From contig JACTVC010000003.1 of assembly GCA_018417955.1 (NCBI GenBank), positions 3,410,001 to 3,474,000 of the forward strand: a stretch of DNA of 64,000 nucleotides, read 5' to 3'. Below are positions 19,580 to 31,900 of this stretch, piece by piece. Below the pieces are notes generated by a model. The model was not told where the DNA came from. It did not search any database and saw nothing but the letters and a program-made list of their open reading frames with translations. Within the stretch, counting starts at the first letter, position 1; every line of letters starts with the position of its first letter. The position numbers and the translations under genes are program-made. The stretch is from Laccaria trichodermophora (taxonomy: Eukaryota > Basidiomycota > Agaricomycetes > Agaricales > Hydnangiaceae).

Positions 19580-19956
19580 AGCGGAAAATGCCGCCGCGCA
19601 AGCGGAGCGTCTTTATCCCGAGAGAAGCAAAGGCGAGCGCCTGGAAGGTCAGAAGACCCCGAATTATGCCACGCGTGGTGATCTATTACCCCCACCAAGC
19701 ACGTGCCTTAATTTCGTCAGAGCGTCCGCCACTGTTCCGAAAGCCATTGCTCTCGCTCCATTCCTTGGGCCAAGTAGGGTGCCTTCAAGGGTATCTTGAG
19801 CGCATTGTGAAGCATCCGGAAATCCGGAAATTCTCTTCTTGACAAATTTATTGTCGTTCGAGTCCGTTCCGTATGTCTTCCGAGCCATGACCACAAAAAG
19901 CAGGCCGTGTCAATTCTGCTTCCCACTCCTCAGCTTCTCGTTGAACATTACAAACA
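19580..19956. promoter_or_regulatory. Divergent intergenic region between the SAP gene and 5-oxoprolinase
   Basis: About 375 bases lie between two divergently read genes. No ORF here is credible. The region must contain the 5' regulatory DNA of the oxoprolinase gene and possibly of the SAP gene. I see no clear TATA box. Confidence 0.4.
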
Positions 19957-22817
19957 ATGTCGCCTATTAAAGTTCCCAACCACTCTATACGAATCTGCGC
20001 TGATCGAGGTGGCACGTTCTGTGATATTCATGCGTCAGTCTTTCCTGTTCCTGCTGTGAACCTCGTCTGATCGACTTATAGCTCTTACCCCGATCCTGAG
20101 AATTCAAGTGAGAGGAAGGAAGTCGTCGTTAAACTACGTGAGTGCATCGTCTGGGAGCTCAGAAAGGCCTTCTGACTTCGTTTGACTGCCAAAGTATCGC
20201 AAGATACCTCTAACTATAAAGATGCACCCACCGAAGGCATCCGTCGCGTCTTGGAGATCGTAACTGGAGAAAAGATCCCCAGAGGCTCTGTTCTCGAAAC
20301 AGAGAAAATAGGCAAGTCCTTTCCAAACTACGATCTCTCTACAATTACTTATCAGCACCAGATTACATCCGCCTATCCACCACCGTCGCCACTAACGCTC
20401 TCCTTGAACGCAAGGGACACAAACACGCTCTTCTAATCACCAAGGGATTCAAAGACCTTTTACTCATAGGGAACCAATCCCGTCCCAAGATATTCGACCT
20501 CAACATCCGTCGTCCCCCACCCTTGTATTCGACGGTCACAGGGGTGGATGAACGAGTGACGTTGGTGGGGTATACTTCTGATCCTAAAGCGGAGGAACAC
20601 GCCGTTCAATTTGATGATGAGGGGAGAGTGGTGAGGGGGTATCGTGGAAAGGGATGGGATGGTGTAACGGATGCGGAAGGACCTGGGAAGATTGTGAGAG
20701 GGCTGTCGGGGGAAGCAGTGAGGATCCTTCAGACGCCAGGTTCATATTCTTACATCCTTTTGTTCTGTGACAATTTTTTTCTGATAATATCAACAGACCT
20801 TGAAGCCGTCGAAAAAGACCTAAAGAAACTGTACGAAGAAGGCTATCGCTCCCTCGCCATCGTCCTCGTGCACTCCTACACCTACCCAGAGCACGAACGC
20901 GCCATAGGCAACCTAGCACGCTCCCTCGGGTTCACCCACGTATCAGAATCAGCACAGCTCCTCCCCATGATCAAGATGGTTCCGCGTGGGGTGTCCTCAA
21001 CGGCCGACGCGTACCTCACGCCTATCCTGCGTGAATATCTGGACAGCTTCTTCGATGGGTTCGATGCGAAATTGAAAGATGGACGGTTGATGAGCCCCAG
21101 GGTGGAGTTTATGGGTAGTGATGGTGGTTTGTTGGACTTGAATAATTTTTCGGGGTTGAAGAGTATTTTGAGTGGTCCTGCGGGTGGTGTTGTGGGTTAT
21201 GCGTTGACGAGTTGGGATGAAGTGAGGAAAATCCCTATCATTGGGTACGGTCACCCTCTTTCTCCTTGTATCCTTCATCTGACTTACGGTATGACAGGTT
21301 GGACGTCGGTGGCACATCAACCGACGTCTCACGCTTCGACGGTCGATACGAAGTAGTCTACGAAACGACTACAGCAGGAGTGACCATCCAATCACCCCAG
21401 CTAGACATCAATACCGTAGCAGCTGGGGGCGGGTCATGCCTTACGTTCCGAAATGGGCTCTTCCTCGCCGGACCACAGAGTGCTGGAGCGCAGCCTGGGC
21501 CGGCTTGCTACCGGTACGTACTTCTACCAAGTTTTTTTTGGACCAGATTGACTGACACGCTGAGTAGGAAGGGAGGTCCGCTGGCAGTGACGGATGCGAA
21601 CCTCCTCCTCGGCCGACTTATTCCTGATTATTTCCCCAAGATATTTGGAACGTCGGAGAAGGAGCCCTTGGATGTCGAGGCTTCAAGGGTAGCGTTTGAG
21701 AAGGTTGCGAAGGAGATTAATGATAGTCATCCGGAATTGGTTTTGACGCTTGATGAGATCGTTTATGGGTTTGTCTTTTTTTCTGTCCCCTGCTCGACGC
21801 ATCCTAAATGCCAATAGGTTCATCAAAGTCGCAAACGAGACGATGTGTCGCCCCATTCGTGCACTGACGGAAGCTAGAGGATACGCGACGTCCAAGCATA
21901 CGTACGTCATTCTCTTACACAGTTCCTTTGCTGTACTTACAAGGAAACAACCTACAGCCTCGCAAGTTTCGGTGGAGCAGGCGGCCAACACGCCTGCGAA
22001 ATCGCAAGTCTCCTCGGGATCAAAACGATCCTCATCCACCGATACAGCTCCATTCTCTCCGCGTATGGATTGGCCCTTGCAGACCGGTTCGTCTTTCCTT
22101 CCTCTCCTCCTTACCTCAGTTATGAAACTCTTCCATCTCTCTGTTCGTATCCAGCGCATACGAAGTCCAAGAACCCTGCTCGACGTTCTACACTCCCCAG
22201 AACAAACCAACCCTCCTCACCCGGCTCGACAGGATGACAGCCGACGTGCGCAGCGAGCTCCGCAAGCAGGGGTTCGAGGAACGTAGGATCCACGTGGAGA
22301 GGATGTTGAATATGAGGTTTGAGGGTACCGATACGGCGCTTATGGTTCTGCCACATGCAGAGGACGGGGATGGCGATGAAGATTTTGAGAGCGCTTTCAA
22401 GAGGGTGTATAAAGCTGAATTTGGGTTCTTGTTGGAGAAGAGTGTTATTGTTGATGATATAAAGGTCGATCCTCTTTTTTTCTCATGTTTCAACCCACAA
22501 CGCTGATGATGCACGACTCTTAGGTGCGAGGTATCGGTAAAACATTCGACACGCTTGGTCAATCCGTCTATGCTGAAGTAGCCACCCTCTCCACGCGCCG
22601 CGTCGAGCCAAAGGGAAAAGCAGACTCTTGGTACAGCGTGTACTTTGATCGTGTTGGACGTGTGGACGAGACACCTGTGTATTTGCTTGATAATCTGGGT
22701 GTGGGGGATGCGGTTGAAGGCCCTGCGATGATTATTGACCAGACGCAGACTATCTTGGTGGTTCCTGGGGCGAAGGCGGTGGTCACAAGGAAGCATTTGT
22801 ACATTACGTTGGAGTAG
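19957..22817 (+). CDS. 5-oxoprolinase / hydantoinase A, HyuA half only (11 exons)
   Basis: Family role: 5-oxoprolinase opens 5-oxo-L-proline to glutamate with ATP in the cytosolic glutathione cycle. ATG at 19957 leads into [16 protein letters not shown], the family's N-terminal nucleotide-binding signature. Exons in matching phase: 19957-20033, 20082-20137, 20195-20311, 20356-20739, 20797-21244, 21298-21513, 21568-21768, 21818-21901, 21958-22086, 22155-22464, 22524-22817, giving 771 residues. Intron 3 (20312-20355) starts with GC instead of GT. Recognisable blocks are [48 protein letters not shown] and [13 protein letters not shown]. The protein ends KHLYITLE and stop, where full-length eukaryotic enzymes (about 1,280 residues) continue into the HyuB half. 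No HyuB sequence follows. It is therefore truncated, or an A-only paralogue needing a partner. Confidence 0.9.
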
Positions 22818-23765
22818 ATTGGGGTATAGGATTGTATGGAATATAAGACTACGATTTGTCCTCTGCCTCCTTCTTTGCCCGTCGTTTCTCAGCCCATTCC
22901 TTCGCTTTGATTCTTCGCGCTTCCTTGATTGCTTCCTCAGGGTCCAGCGGTGTAACAACTGTGATATCTTCAGCTTTCACCTCTTGTTTCTCCTTCCCAT
23001 CACCCTCCTTACTCTCCTTCTCTTCATCACTACTCCCTTCATCACTCCCATACGCAGCAACCAACCCCAACCCAACCCCCCTCTTGTTCTCCTCTTCCTT
23101 CCTCTCAAACTCCACCCTCACTTTGTGCTTCGCCAACATCCACCACCTCTTCCACCGTCCACGGAGGAAAGCGAACCGTTTATCTGCGCCATAGTTCGCG
23201 AGCACCCGCATCTCCAGTTGTGCGGGGTTGGAGGAGGAGAGGAGTTGTTTTGCTGTTCGGGACATTACTTCTTTGAGTTTGGTCTGGCTGAGTAGTTTTT
23301 TTTTTTTTTTTTTCAAACATCGTTAGAAAGGTCAGGTAAAACGAGGGAGGGAGATATACCTCTTCGTCGCTTCCACCCCACACGTCCTCTTCCAGTTCCC
23401 CGTGGTGAACAGCGTCTTCGTCGTCAACACCATCTTCAACCATCCGGGCTTTCAACCTCTCTTCCCTCGTACGCTCCATCACCTTCCGCTTCTTCTCCCT
23501 GCGGAAATCGTCCGCTTCGTCGGGAGAGAAGAAAAACAGGTCTTCTGAATCTGAAGGGAGGTCTGAGCCTGTGGGTGATTCCAGGGCGGGTGGTGGTACG
23601 GAAGATGATGATACTTGGCGAGGGAGGACATCTAGGAGGAGTCGGACGTCGTATCTATTATTGAAATAAATAAAAAAGAGTTAGTGGAGGAGGGTAAAGG
23701 GAAAGAGAAGAGACATACCGGTCCACCCAAACCGCAGGTTCCTCCTCCGGTAGTAGTAGTAGTAC

Positions 23766-26614
23766 TAGTGTTGTTGGCGAAACTTCGCCATCTCGCCTCG
23801 CCACGCCTCGCCACCTGGCGATCGCCAGGTGGCGACCAAAAATTTCCAAAAGGAGGTGGCGAGACCTGGCGAGTCCCAAAGCAGAATTTCAAATATACGG
23901 GGTCAGCGTACGGTAGCAGTACTGTACAATGTAGTCTACGCTCCACGAAAACTCCTCTATACTCTATGTCAGCCAATACCCGCGGTGGTCGTGCCAAAGA
24001 TGAATTCATACACAAGCATTTCAATGGAAGGAGAGATCCAAACAAAAAGTCCAAGCGATGGCTAATGACGTGCAAGTACTGCCCCAGTGACGTGGCAAAG
24101 GAGATCGTCCACCGTGATTCACGCTGCTTGAAGCACATTGGAAAAACAAACGGAGAGGACAGTTGCAAAAACGTACCTGCAGAGGTCCGGTTGGAGGCAG
24201 CGCGCTTGTTGATGAGGAAGGGCGGGATTGAGGAGATCCAGGTTTCAGACGGGGAAAGTGATGTCGTAGAGATCGTGGACGGATCTGCCGAGAAGAAGAA
24301 GAAGGTTAATTCGGGAGAGGCGGTGGCAGTGAAACGCCCGATTGAGGCATTTCTTGATCGGTCAATGAGTGTTGAGGAGATGGATAAAGCTAATCTACGC
24401 ATGCTGAGGTGCGTAGCCTTTATTTTTTTACATTTAATGTAACGATAAACATAATATTCATAGGTTTTTTGTACATGGAAACATTCCTTTTTCTGCAGCT
24501 GAAAACCCATTCTTCTTGAGATGGTTGCAATGCTTACGGCCGTCTTATTCCCCTGCATCTCGATATACCCTGATGGAGCGACTTCTCCCAGCCGAAGAAG
24601 CACGCGCGTTTGCTGAGGATGTTCAGCGGCTGGAGGGAAGGAACAATCTCACGTACTTGATGGATGGATGGGATGACAGTCAGCGACGCAGCATCTATGG
24701 ATGTATGATAGCAGAGGTGTCAGAGTTCCCCGTGGTACTTGGATTAGAAGAACTTACCGGCATCCGGGGGACTGCAGATAATCTCGTCGAAGTTGCCAAT
24801 AAGGCCATCGCAAAGAAGAGCCTTGACCCAAAGGCAATCATTGCAGTTTGTACAGATAACCCGACTACAATGCTTGCTTTTCGTCGAAAATGGACAAATC
24901 AGCACTCCTGGATTCTCGTGAGTCTCTTTACTTTATTTTCAATTGGATTCTCAGGGAATTCTATTTTAGGCCATTCACTGCTTCATGCACAGTATCAACA
25001 CGATTATTGGTAAAATCGTGAGCTACCCCTCGGTCAAAAAAACAATTACTTCGAATTCACGGATCGTTTCCTTCTTCAATTCATCACACTACTGGGGAGG
25101 ACAACTCGAGAAAATTTGCAAGGAGAATGGAGTAACCCGTGGTCTAAAAACGAACACAGAATCCCGTTTCTACGCCCTTATTCTCCAAGCCCTGAGTGTT
25201 CGTGAACACAAGATTCCCTTGATGACTTTGTGTGTGCGAGACGATGCACAGCAGTCTCAGGGCGGCCTAACCGCAGTCTCAAAGGATGTTCTCACCACAA
25301 TTTTTGATGTCCAGCGGTGGCAACTAACTGACCAGCTGATCCGTGTCTGCAAGCCTTTAGTGGACATTATTGGTGATGTCGAATCTCGAGATGCGTCACT
25401 CGCCGATTGTATGCTCCAACTGATCTGGGCTCATCGACAAATCAAGAAATTACCTCACATTCCCGGAGACGATTCACACTTTCTGCGACATGCTCAAAAA
25501 ATTGTGAATACCCAGTTTCATGAAATGAACACCGACATTCATTGGCTTACCCTTTTTCTCCATCCTCTTTGCCGCAAACTCGCAATCTCTAACTCACCCC
25601 ACTCTCGTAAACTTGACGATGCTTATAAAATCTCGCTTGGGATTGCGTTACGCTGGGGATGGACCAAAGAAATGGCGACGAAATTGGCTGCCGACATCAA
25701 GGCTTATTTTCACGCACAGGCGCCGTTTCAGGGTGGGAAGGTTGATGGGAGAGACTGGTGGAAATCCCTGTTGGTAAACGTCACATCCCACCCTCTCAAA
25801 GCCATGGCCATCAAATTGTTTAGTATTGTTCCCCATGCAGGAGAGGTCGAGCGGTTTTTTTCTAATCTAGGTGGTGTTCAGAGCGTTAAGCGCTCGCGTC
25901 TCACGGTTTCTCACATGGAAACATTGGGAATGCTTCGGAACCATTACACGCGTCAACTTCACGAGGCCGCGCTCGCCGCCGGAAAATCAACGCGTCGCAA
26001 ACATGCTCATATGCACACCCAACCCGATGGTGGGATAGATGTAGGACGAGCAGAAGATTTGATAAAGGCATTCAATTGGACCCCACTCCCACCTAATTTT
26101 AATGCTGACCTCGAGGGCCTTGAAGAGTTGACCGAAGAAGAGCTTGACGAGGAATTGGCAAAGATTGGATCACTTACGCCAACGGGGGAGGGAGATGGAC
26201 TTGATGCGACAATTCCGATCGACGAGATTTTTGATACCTCCCATCTCGACAGCATCCGGGCAGGCAACGCACCACTCGCTATCGACGAGGAACTCAGTCT
26301 ACACATTGAGAACGCAGGTCCCCATGATAAATGGGATGCTGCTTCTTTAATGCGATCCCTTGGTGTTAGCTAGGATTCTATAGTTTTTATTTTGTTGTAA
26401 AAGTCTTAGAAACTCATGTCTTGCCAGTTAATATGATCCATTGATGTTACTTAGAGTTCTGTAGTACTTTTACTTTGTTCTAAGCGACTCAGATCTTATA
26501 GAAATGGATTTTTACACCTCGCCAGTCTCGCCACCATTCGCCAGGTTCCCACGCCAGCCGCCTCGCCACGCCGGCGAATGGCGAATGCTTTGGGAGCATT
26601 CGCCATCAACACTA
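23766..26614 (+). mobile_element. Complete hAT DNA transposon
   Basis: The element begins TAGTGTTG and ends CAACACTA, a perfect 8 bp terminal inverted repeat that fits the hAT consensus. It is flanked by AGTAGTAC at 23758-23765 and 26615-26622 (8 bp target duplication). Subterminal regions are packed with 'tggcga / tcgcca' motifs, seen near 23770-23870 and 26515-26605. Such clustered short motifs are typical hAT transposase-binding sites. Length is 2,849 bp, with one transposase gene in plus orientation. It is inserted in exon 2 of the minus-strand host gene. Confidence 0.96.
23966..26373 (+). CDS. hAT transposase with BED-like zinc finger, DUF659 and C-terminal dimerisation domain
   Basis: The start ATG is at 23966 (MSANTRGGRAKDEF). 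Exons are 23966-24408, 24464-24917 and 24970-26373, with matching phases. Domains in order: a BED-type zinc finger (MTCKYCPSD ... HRDSRCLKH), an acidic/basic linker with PIEAFLDRSMS, a DUF659-like RNase H-fold region (NLTYLMDGWDDSQRRSIYG ... IAVCTDNP), the second catalytic segment with AIHCFMHSINTIIGKI (the CxxHxxN box), the insertion domain, and the hAT dimerisation segment (PHAGEVERFFSNLG ... SRLTVSHMETLGMLRNH). The tail is acidic. In the family the enzyme performs cut-and-paste transposition with 8 bp target duplications. I see no stop or frameshift, so it may be functional. Confidence 0.93.
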
Positions 26615-26980
26615 AGTAGTACTGGTGAATTGGCAACACCATCACGAATCAAACCGTAGTCCTCATCTTCATCGTTTGGGAATGCAGGGACAGTCGTCGG
26701 GCGCTCAGCGCTCACCACCCCATCTAAGAAGAGCCTCCCCAACAACAGGGCCCTTCTTCTGATTCTCTGAAGCCGAGGGAGGGTCATCCGACTCAAAGTC
26801 GTATCGGACGACTTCCAAGGACCTCGCAAGAGCTTGCGCATGAAGCCCACGAATGAGCGTGGCTTCGTATGCTTGGATGAAGAGCGCTGGATCGGGGTCG
26901 GGGTTTTGGTTGTTTGGAATGATGGTGGGTTTCTTGGTTGGATTCGGTGGGTGTTTACGTTTTCGTGAGTTGGTCGACAT

Positions 26981-27189
26981 CAGGGTGAGTTCTGAAATAG
27001 AGCGTTATATATTATGCACACTGTGGGAAGTAATTACTACTAATTAGCGTAAAAATCATCGTCAAAGTCGTTGCTACTCAGCGTAAAAACCGATGACAAT
27101 CAGTGTGTAAGACGGTACACGTCTGTAACGGATGTGACGCATCTCTCACCACCCCAATCTTAATCCCGGACTCCAGAGGAAACTAGCTC
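26981..27189. promoter_or_regulatory. Upstream region of the split host gene
   Basis: Short intergenic DNA with an imperfect direct repeat ('ttgctactcagcgtaaaaac' and 'ttactactaattagcgtaaa'). It probably includes the promoter of the minus-strand gene. Nothing else is seen. Confidence 0.35.
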
Positions 27190-27480
27190 TATTATCAGCA
27201 CATGACAGTATACTAGCGGCACTTGTTAAGCAAACACGCAACGCAAATGGAAAACGGCAACTTGCACTGTTTATAGAAGGCGATTTGGTTTATATTTCAA
27301 CCAAAAACAAACCAAAAACGTCACCTTGCCAAAGGGCCTAGTTTGAAAGCTTGTCCCAAAATTTATCGGGCCTTATAAAGTGTTAAAAGATTTCAAAAAT
27401 CAATCATTCCTAACTGACTTACGGCCGTTTCGGAAAAGCTTGACTATGCATGATTTGATGTGACGAAAAATCAACTAAGT
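27190..27480 (+). pseudogene. Fossil Ty3/gypsy integrase C-terminus
   Basis: Frame-shifted translation gives EGDLVYISTKN, then after a frame change KLVPKFIGPYKVLKDFKNQS. This is the GPY/F module region of a gypsy integrase followed by a decayed tail. It has stops and at least one frameshift and no associated LTR, so it is an old remnant, different from both better-preserved gypsy elements in the window. Confidence 0.75.
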
Positions 27481-27864
27481 AAATCCAAAAATTCAGAAAA
27501 TGCAAAAAAGCCACGAAAGAGCTGTAAGACGTCGTGAACCAGTGTAATAGATTGTTTACAACAATGCTGAGATGTATGTATGAGCAGTAGTCTATCTAAC
27601 ATCACAGTAACTGCACTGAGCATTGTCACTGAGGACTGGATCATATACAGCTGGCTGTATAGGATGATAACCTCTCACGAAGAAAGAGGGGAAGAGGGGA
27701 AGGTGACCATTATGAGGCTCTACATATTGAAGAAGAAATTCATCTGGAAGGAGTGACTGAGGGAGGGAGGCAAGGGGAGAGGGAGGATGGTAGTCTTTGG
27801 TAGAGTTGTGACAGTTGCCAATGCCACATGATCTAACTCAAAAAATCTGCTCTGTTGCATCAGG
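27481..27864. other. Spacer before the intact gypsy element
   Basis: About 380 bp with no supportable gene. It contains a G/A-rich patch (about 27680-27790) and ends with the target site CAGG of the LTR element that follows. Confidence 0.4.
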
Positions 27865-28885
27865 TGTGGAAGAACGAAAGTTCAAGGACAGGGAGGGGTC
27901 ACTGGTCGTCTGCCACAGAAAAAGATAAGGAGAGTGAGAAACAACGAAAACGAGAACAAAGGGGGAATAAGAATCGGGCGCTTATCGTGAGTGGCGTGAG
28001 ATCGCGCTCGATGTCACCGTCTAATCGCCGTTTGTACGTATGCGCGTCGAGTCGAATGTATGCGTCTTGAGAATGCGTGAGAGGTAAAAAGAGAGGTTCT
28101 TGAAGCGTGTCGTCGTCGAAAGAAGACAGAGTGTGTTGGGCAAAGACTTGTAAAAACTTAAAAACTTTAAACGTGCTTGAGAGTCTGATGGGGGGGGAAG
28201 AATGAATTTTAAACACGCGAAGAGCCTTTTAAATACGTTACAAACAATCACAAGGCTACGCACGTACTCGCATGCTGCCTGACCAAAAATAAACGAGAAG
28301 CGTCTAAAAATAACAATGAAAATAGAAAGAATCACAAAGAAACAAAACAATGCTGACTTCACCCTCACCTCTCTCCGCAAATCCGTCAGACTAGGAATGA
28401 CTCGGGGAACTTACAATGTAGGGAGAGGTCTATTTTCGTGCGCGACTGCCGACCTCAGTGCGGACATCCCTAACATTGATGCTCGACCCTACCGTCTAGC
28501 CATCAGAAAACGCGTCGAGCGGAAAAGGTTCTGTCGTAAGTAAGAAGAAAATGCAAAAAAGAAAAAAAACTAAAATTGAACGTAGGCGTACGATTCCAGG
28601 AAAACTTCCAAGACCAATTCCTCCAAGGGAGCGCATTGTTGGGCGACGCGGCGAACGCTTTGACGTAGAATGTCATGTAATCCGTTCTTGCTGCCAGTGA
28701 TCGGATGCCACACAGCCTTCGGTCTTTCTCCTTGATCCCTAAGAAAATACACGCTACACTCTCTCTCGACATTCAGTAATGAACAAGTAAAATACAAATA
28801 ACAAAATAAAAAGTAAAACCATAAAATAAGAAAGAAAAAGAAAAATACAGAAGGCGTCGTGAATGGAACGTGACGCACTTCCACA
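27865..28885 (-). repeat. 3' LTR of the intact gypsy element
   Basis: This 1,021 bp repeat has TGTGGAAG / CTTCCACA inverted ends and matches 36115-37135 at a constant offset of 8,250. Because coding is on the minus strand this is the downstream (3') LTR. The bases just before it, in sense direction, are T/A-rich rather than a clean purine tract, with only GATGGGGGCAT nearby, so the polypurine tract is unclear. Confidence 0.95.
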
Positions 28886-28970
28886 ATAAGGAAAAGTTTT
28901 AAAAACGATGCCCCCATCGTTTCGAGAAAAATTTAAAAAATTGAGAAAAAGTCAAAATCTAAGAAAAGAC

Positions 28971-31900
28971 TCAGCAGAGAGGAAGAGCGTCGAGAGCCCA
29001 AGACTCGAGGTCACGAATGTTTGAATCTTCAAGGAGAGTTTCATGAATATGACCTTGAAAAACACTCGATGAAGCGGTGTAGCGAACGTATCGAACGGGG
29101 TTGTTGTCCGTGGGATCGAGCTCTGCGATATTGGGATAATAGCCATGGTGAAGGTGCTGAGACGTGAAAGCCGACGGCGTAAAAACTGGAAGGTACGAAA
29201 GCGAACGATTTTCAGGAAGAACGGCCATCCCGACTTTGATGGAAACTGGGAAAGGGGGCGTAACGAGCAAGGGTTGATTTAAAGTGCCTATGATGACGGA
29301 AGCTTGAGAAGACGAAGATGTAGTGGCGGCGACGTGAAGTGCGTATTCGGTGGGCTCAACTGTCCTAACCGTCTGGTGTTCCTCCCGGTAATAGAAAATC
29401 TTTAAACGGTTAGCAGCGACTGATCCTCGCATCACTGTACCATCAAGTTCTCGAAGCTGATAAGTAGTATCCTGAACTTTTCGATGGACAATATAAGGCC
29501 CTGTCCACCACAACGCGCCTTTATTTCCCATCTGGGAATCCAGCCAAGTCTCATGCAACAGAACCCAAGTTCCAAGAAGAAAATTTCCAGAAGATAAATG
29601 ACGTTCGTGCTTACTGTTAAAGTCGTCAACCGCCCGTTGGCGCACGCGTTTTTGCTGCTCCATAGCAAGAACCAACTTCTTGTCCCGGCGAAGAATCTGT
29701 TGCATACGCATCGCCAAGAGATCTTCAGTCGATGCGACAGTATGCCAGTCAAGCGTGTCCCAAGTCCTATCTGCAATATCAAAAGCGAAAAACGGACGTT
29801 GACCATAAAGCAGAAAATAAGGGGGATACCCGGTTACTCGAGATGTAGAGCACCTCATCGCCCAAAGTCCCGCGTGGACATAGAGTGGCCAACGGAATGT
29901 GTCCTTTCCACAGGCACGAAGTATCGAGTTAACTAGCGTTTGGTGCGAGCGTTCCGAATGACCGTTACCCTCAGGATGGTAGGGCGAAGAAACGATGACG
30001 ACGATACCATACTGTTTGAAAAGAATATCGACAGCGCCTTTAAACTCTGAGCCGCCGTCAACGAGACAAAGGAGGACACAGCCAAAGCGTGAATATACTT
30101 CCTCATAAAGAAATTTTGCCCAGGCTTCCGAATTCGGTTTGCGAGTCGCTCGCGCTTCAACCCACGACATTGAGGGATCCGTTGCCTGAAGTAAGTACTT
30201 CATTCCACCAAAGCCGTCAGGCATATGAATCGTATCTAAATCGAATCGTCGCAGAATTCCTGAGTTCCAAGTTGGGCTGAAAGCGACCTTTGGACGAGCT
30301 TTCGAACGGAGTTGACAGACATTGCACGACCTGATGAAGTAGGCGATCTGGTCGTACATGTTCGGCCAGAAATAACGCTCGGAAAGTGTCCTGTAAGTGG
30401 CGTCACGCCCTCGGTGGCCTACACCATTATGAGCTTCCGCTACCAGAGAAGAACAGCGGTCAATGTCCATTACTACGAGACGCGGTAACTTCCCTTGGGT
30501 TTCGATTTTCCAAAGGCGATCGTCTTCATGCAAGAAGTATCCTTTTGTCCGTCGAATGAATGATTTCCTCTTGACAGGATCTTCACAGCGTGCAGGCAAA
30601 GTGTCGTTCTTCAGGTAAGCTACAATCTCCTTCCACATCTCTGGGGAGTCTTGGTCTTGCACGCCGTAAGAGTGGGTAGCGCACGTAACGTCTGTTAGCG
30701 GGTTCACGTCTTCGTAGTAAAACCTATTATCAGTGCGCTGCGAAGGATCCGGAATTCCTGGGAGAGTAGATTGATCAGTTATGGTAGGCTGGGGCGCACC
30801 TTCTCTCAAAGACGACATGTAAGCCCGGGGGTACTTTTGAATTTCCAAAGTGAAAACTTCCCCTGCAAGCTCGCACTTGACCAACTCTGACTTGTTCACC
30901 CGTCTGTGTTCGAATTCTCGTCCTGTATAAGAAAAATCATCAGTGACCGACAAAAGGGAACGTTTAACGAGCGAGGCTTTGCTAGAGTCCTTCAACGCAT
31001 GACTGAAGTTTGATTCTCTCAAACGTTTAAGCTCTGATGCTAGAGCCGGAGCTGGGTCCACAGTCTGTAGGAAGGAGAGGTCTTCCGCAATTGAGGTTGT
31101 TCGAAACGAAGCGAAAGGAGTGTGCGGAGTGCGACGCATGGTCAACACAAGGTCCTTGAAAAAGTTGTTGTCGAGACGTGTAGAACGATAAGCGTTCAAG
31201 GATCCTGTGGATAAAAAGTTCGTCAACGCGGAAACAGAGTTAGCTTCAAATGACGAAGAATTCATAAACTTGTCCAAATATTCCTCGGCGTCTTCTTCGT
31301 CCGAATCCTCGGGGGTTCGCTTTCTCCATGATAGTCCATCTACTCCCACGTGCGCAGTCGCAGGAACATGATTCATTTCATAGTCGAATAGTGCAATGTA
31401 AGAAATCCATCTTGTCATCGGGGCGTTCGGGAGATCAGGCTGCTTTACCATCTCGATCAAGAATTTTGCGTCCACGTCAACTCGAAAGTGGATACCCCAA
31501 ATTCGATGGCGAAGGTCCTTAATCGCGCGGAACACTCCATACAGCTCCAGTTTCGCTTGAGAATATCTTGATTCAGTATCATTAAATGTGCATGATCCAA
31601 AAATCACCGGATGTTTTTCCTTCTCAACCATCTGAAATAATATCCATCCTGTCCCGTTCTGACATGAATCGACTCCGACTATGACCAATCCATGCTCTGA
31701 AGCGCGAGGCAAAGAGTCTAGATGAGTCATTCGCCTCGCGGCGTCGTAGTCGAGCTTCACTAAAACCGGAGCCGTGGAGATAAGATGCTTGAGCTCTTTT
31801 TGCGCCGCTTCCGCTTCTAAAGAAAAATGAAATTCTCGTTGGACAGCTATATGTGTAAGCTGTGTCAGTGGCTTCGCGATGAGCGAGAACCCCTTTATCC

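Larger units (their letters stand above)
22849..26980 (-). pseudogene. Conserved charged nuclear-type protein gene, split by a hAT transposon
   Basis: Read on the minus strand: exon 1 26716-26980 (ATG at 26978-26980), a 49 nt intron, exon 2 from 26666 into the hAT insertion at 26614 and continuing after it from 23765 to 23719, exon 3 23360-23654, exon 4 22849-23283. Without the transposon and one 8 bp target copy the exons total 1,086 nt with matching phases, that is 361 residues. The N-terminus is basic (SRKRKHP), the middle acidic, with FFFSPDEADDFRREKKRK. A conserved-looking block NPAQLEMRVLANYGADKRFA plus LRGRWKRWW follows, and the C-terminus is Lys/Glu-rich and helical. I do not recognise the family, but composition suggests a nuclear or RNA-related protein. 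The insertion lies in coding sequence, so this allele should be non-functional unless the transposon is excised. Intron 3 contains a long homopolymer run. Confidence 0.75.

Noticed and set aside
28021..28917. ORFs inside the LTRs (also at 36149-37167)
   Set aside because: Present twice only because LTRs are duplicates; they have no gene-like composition.
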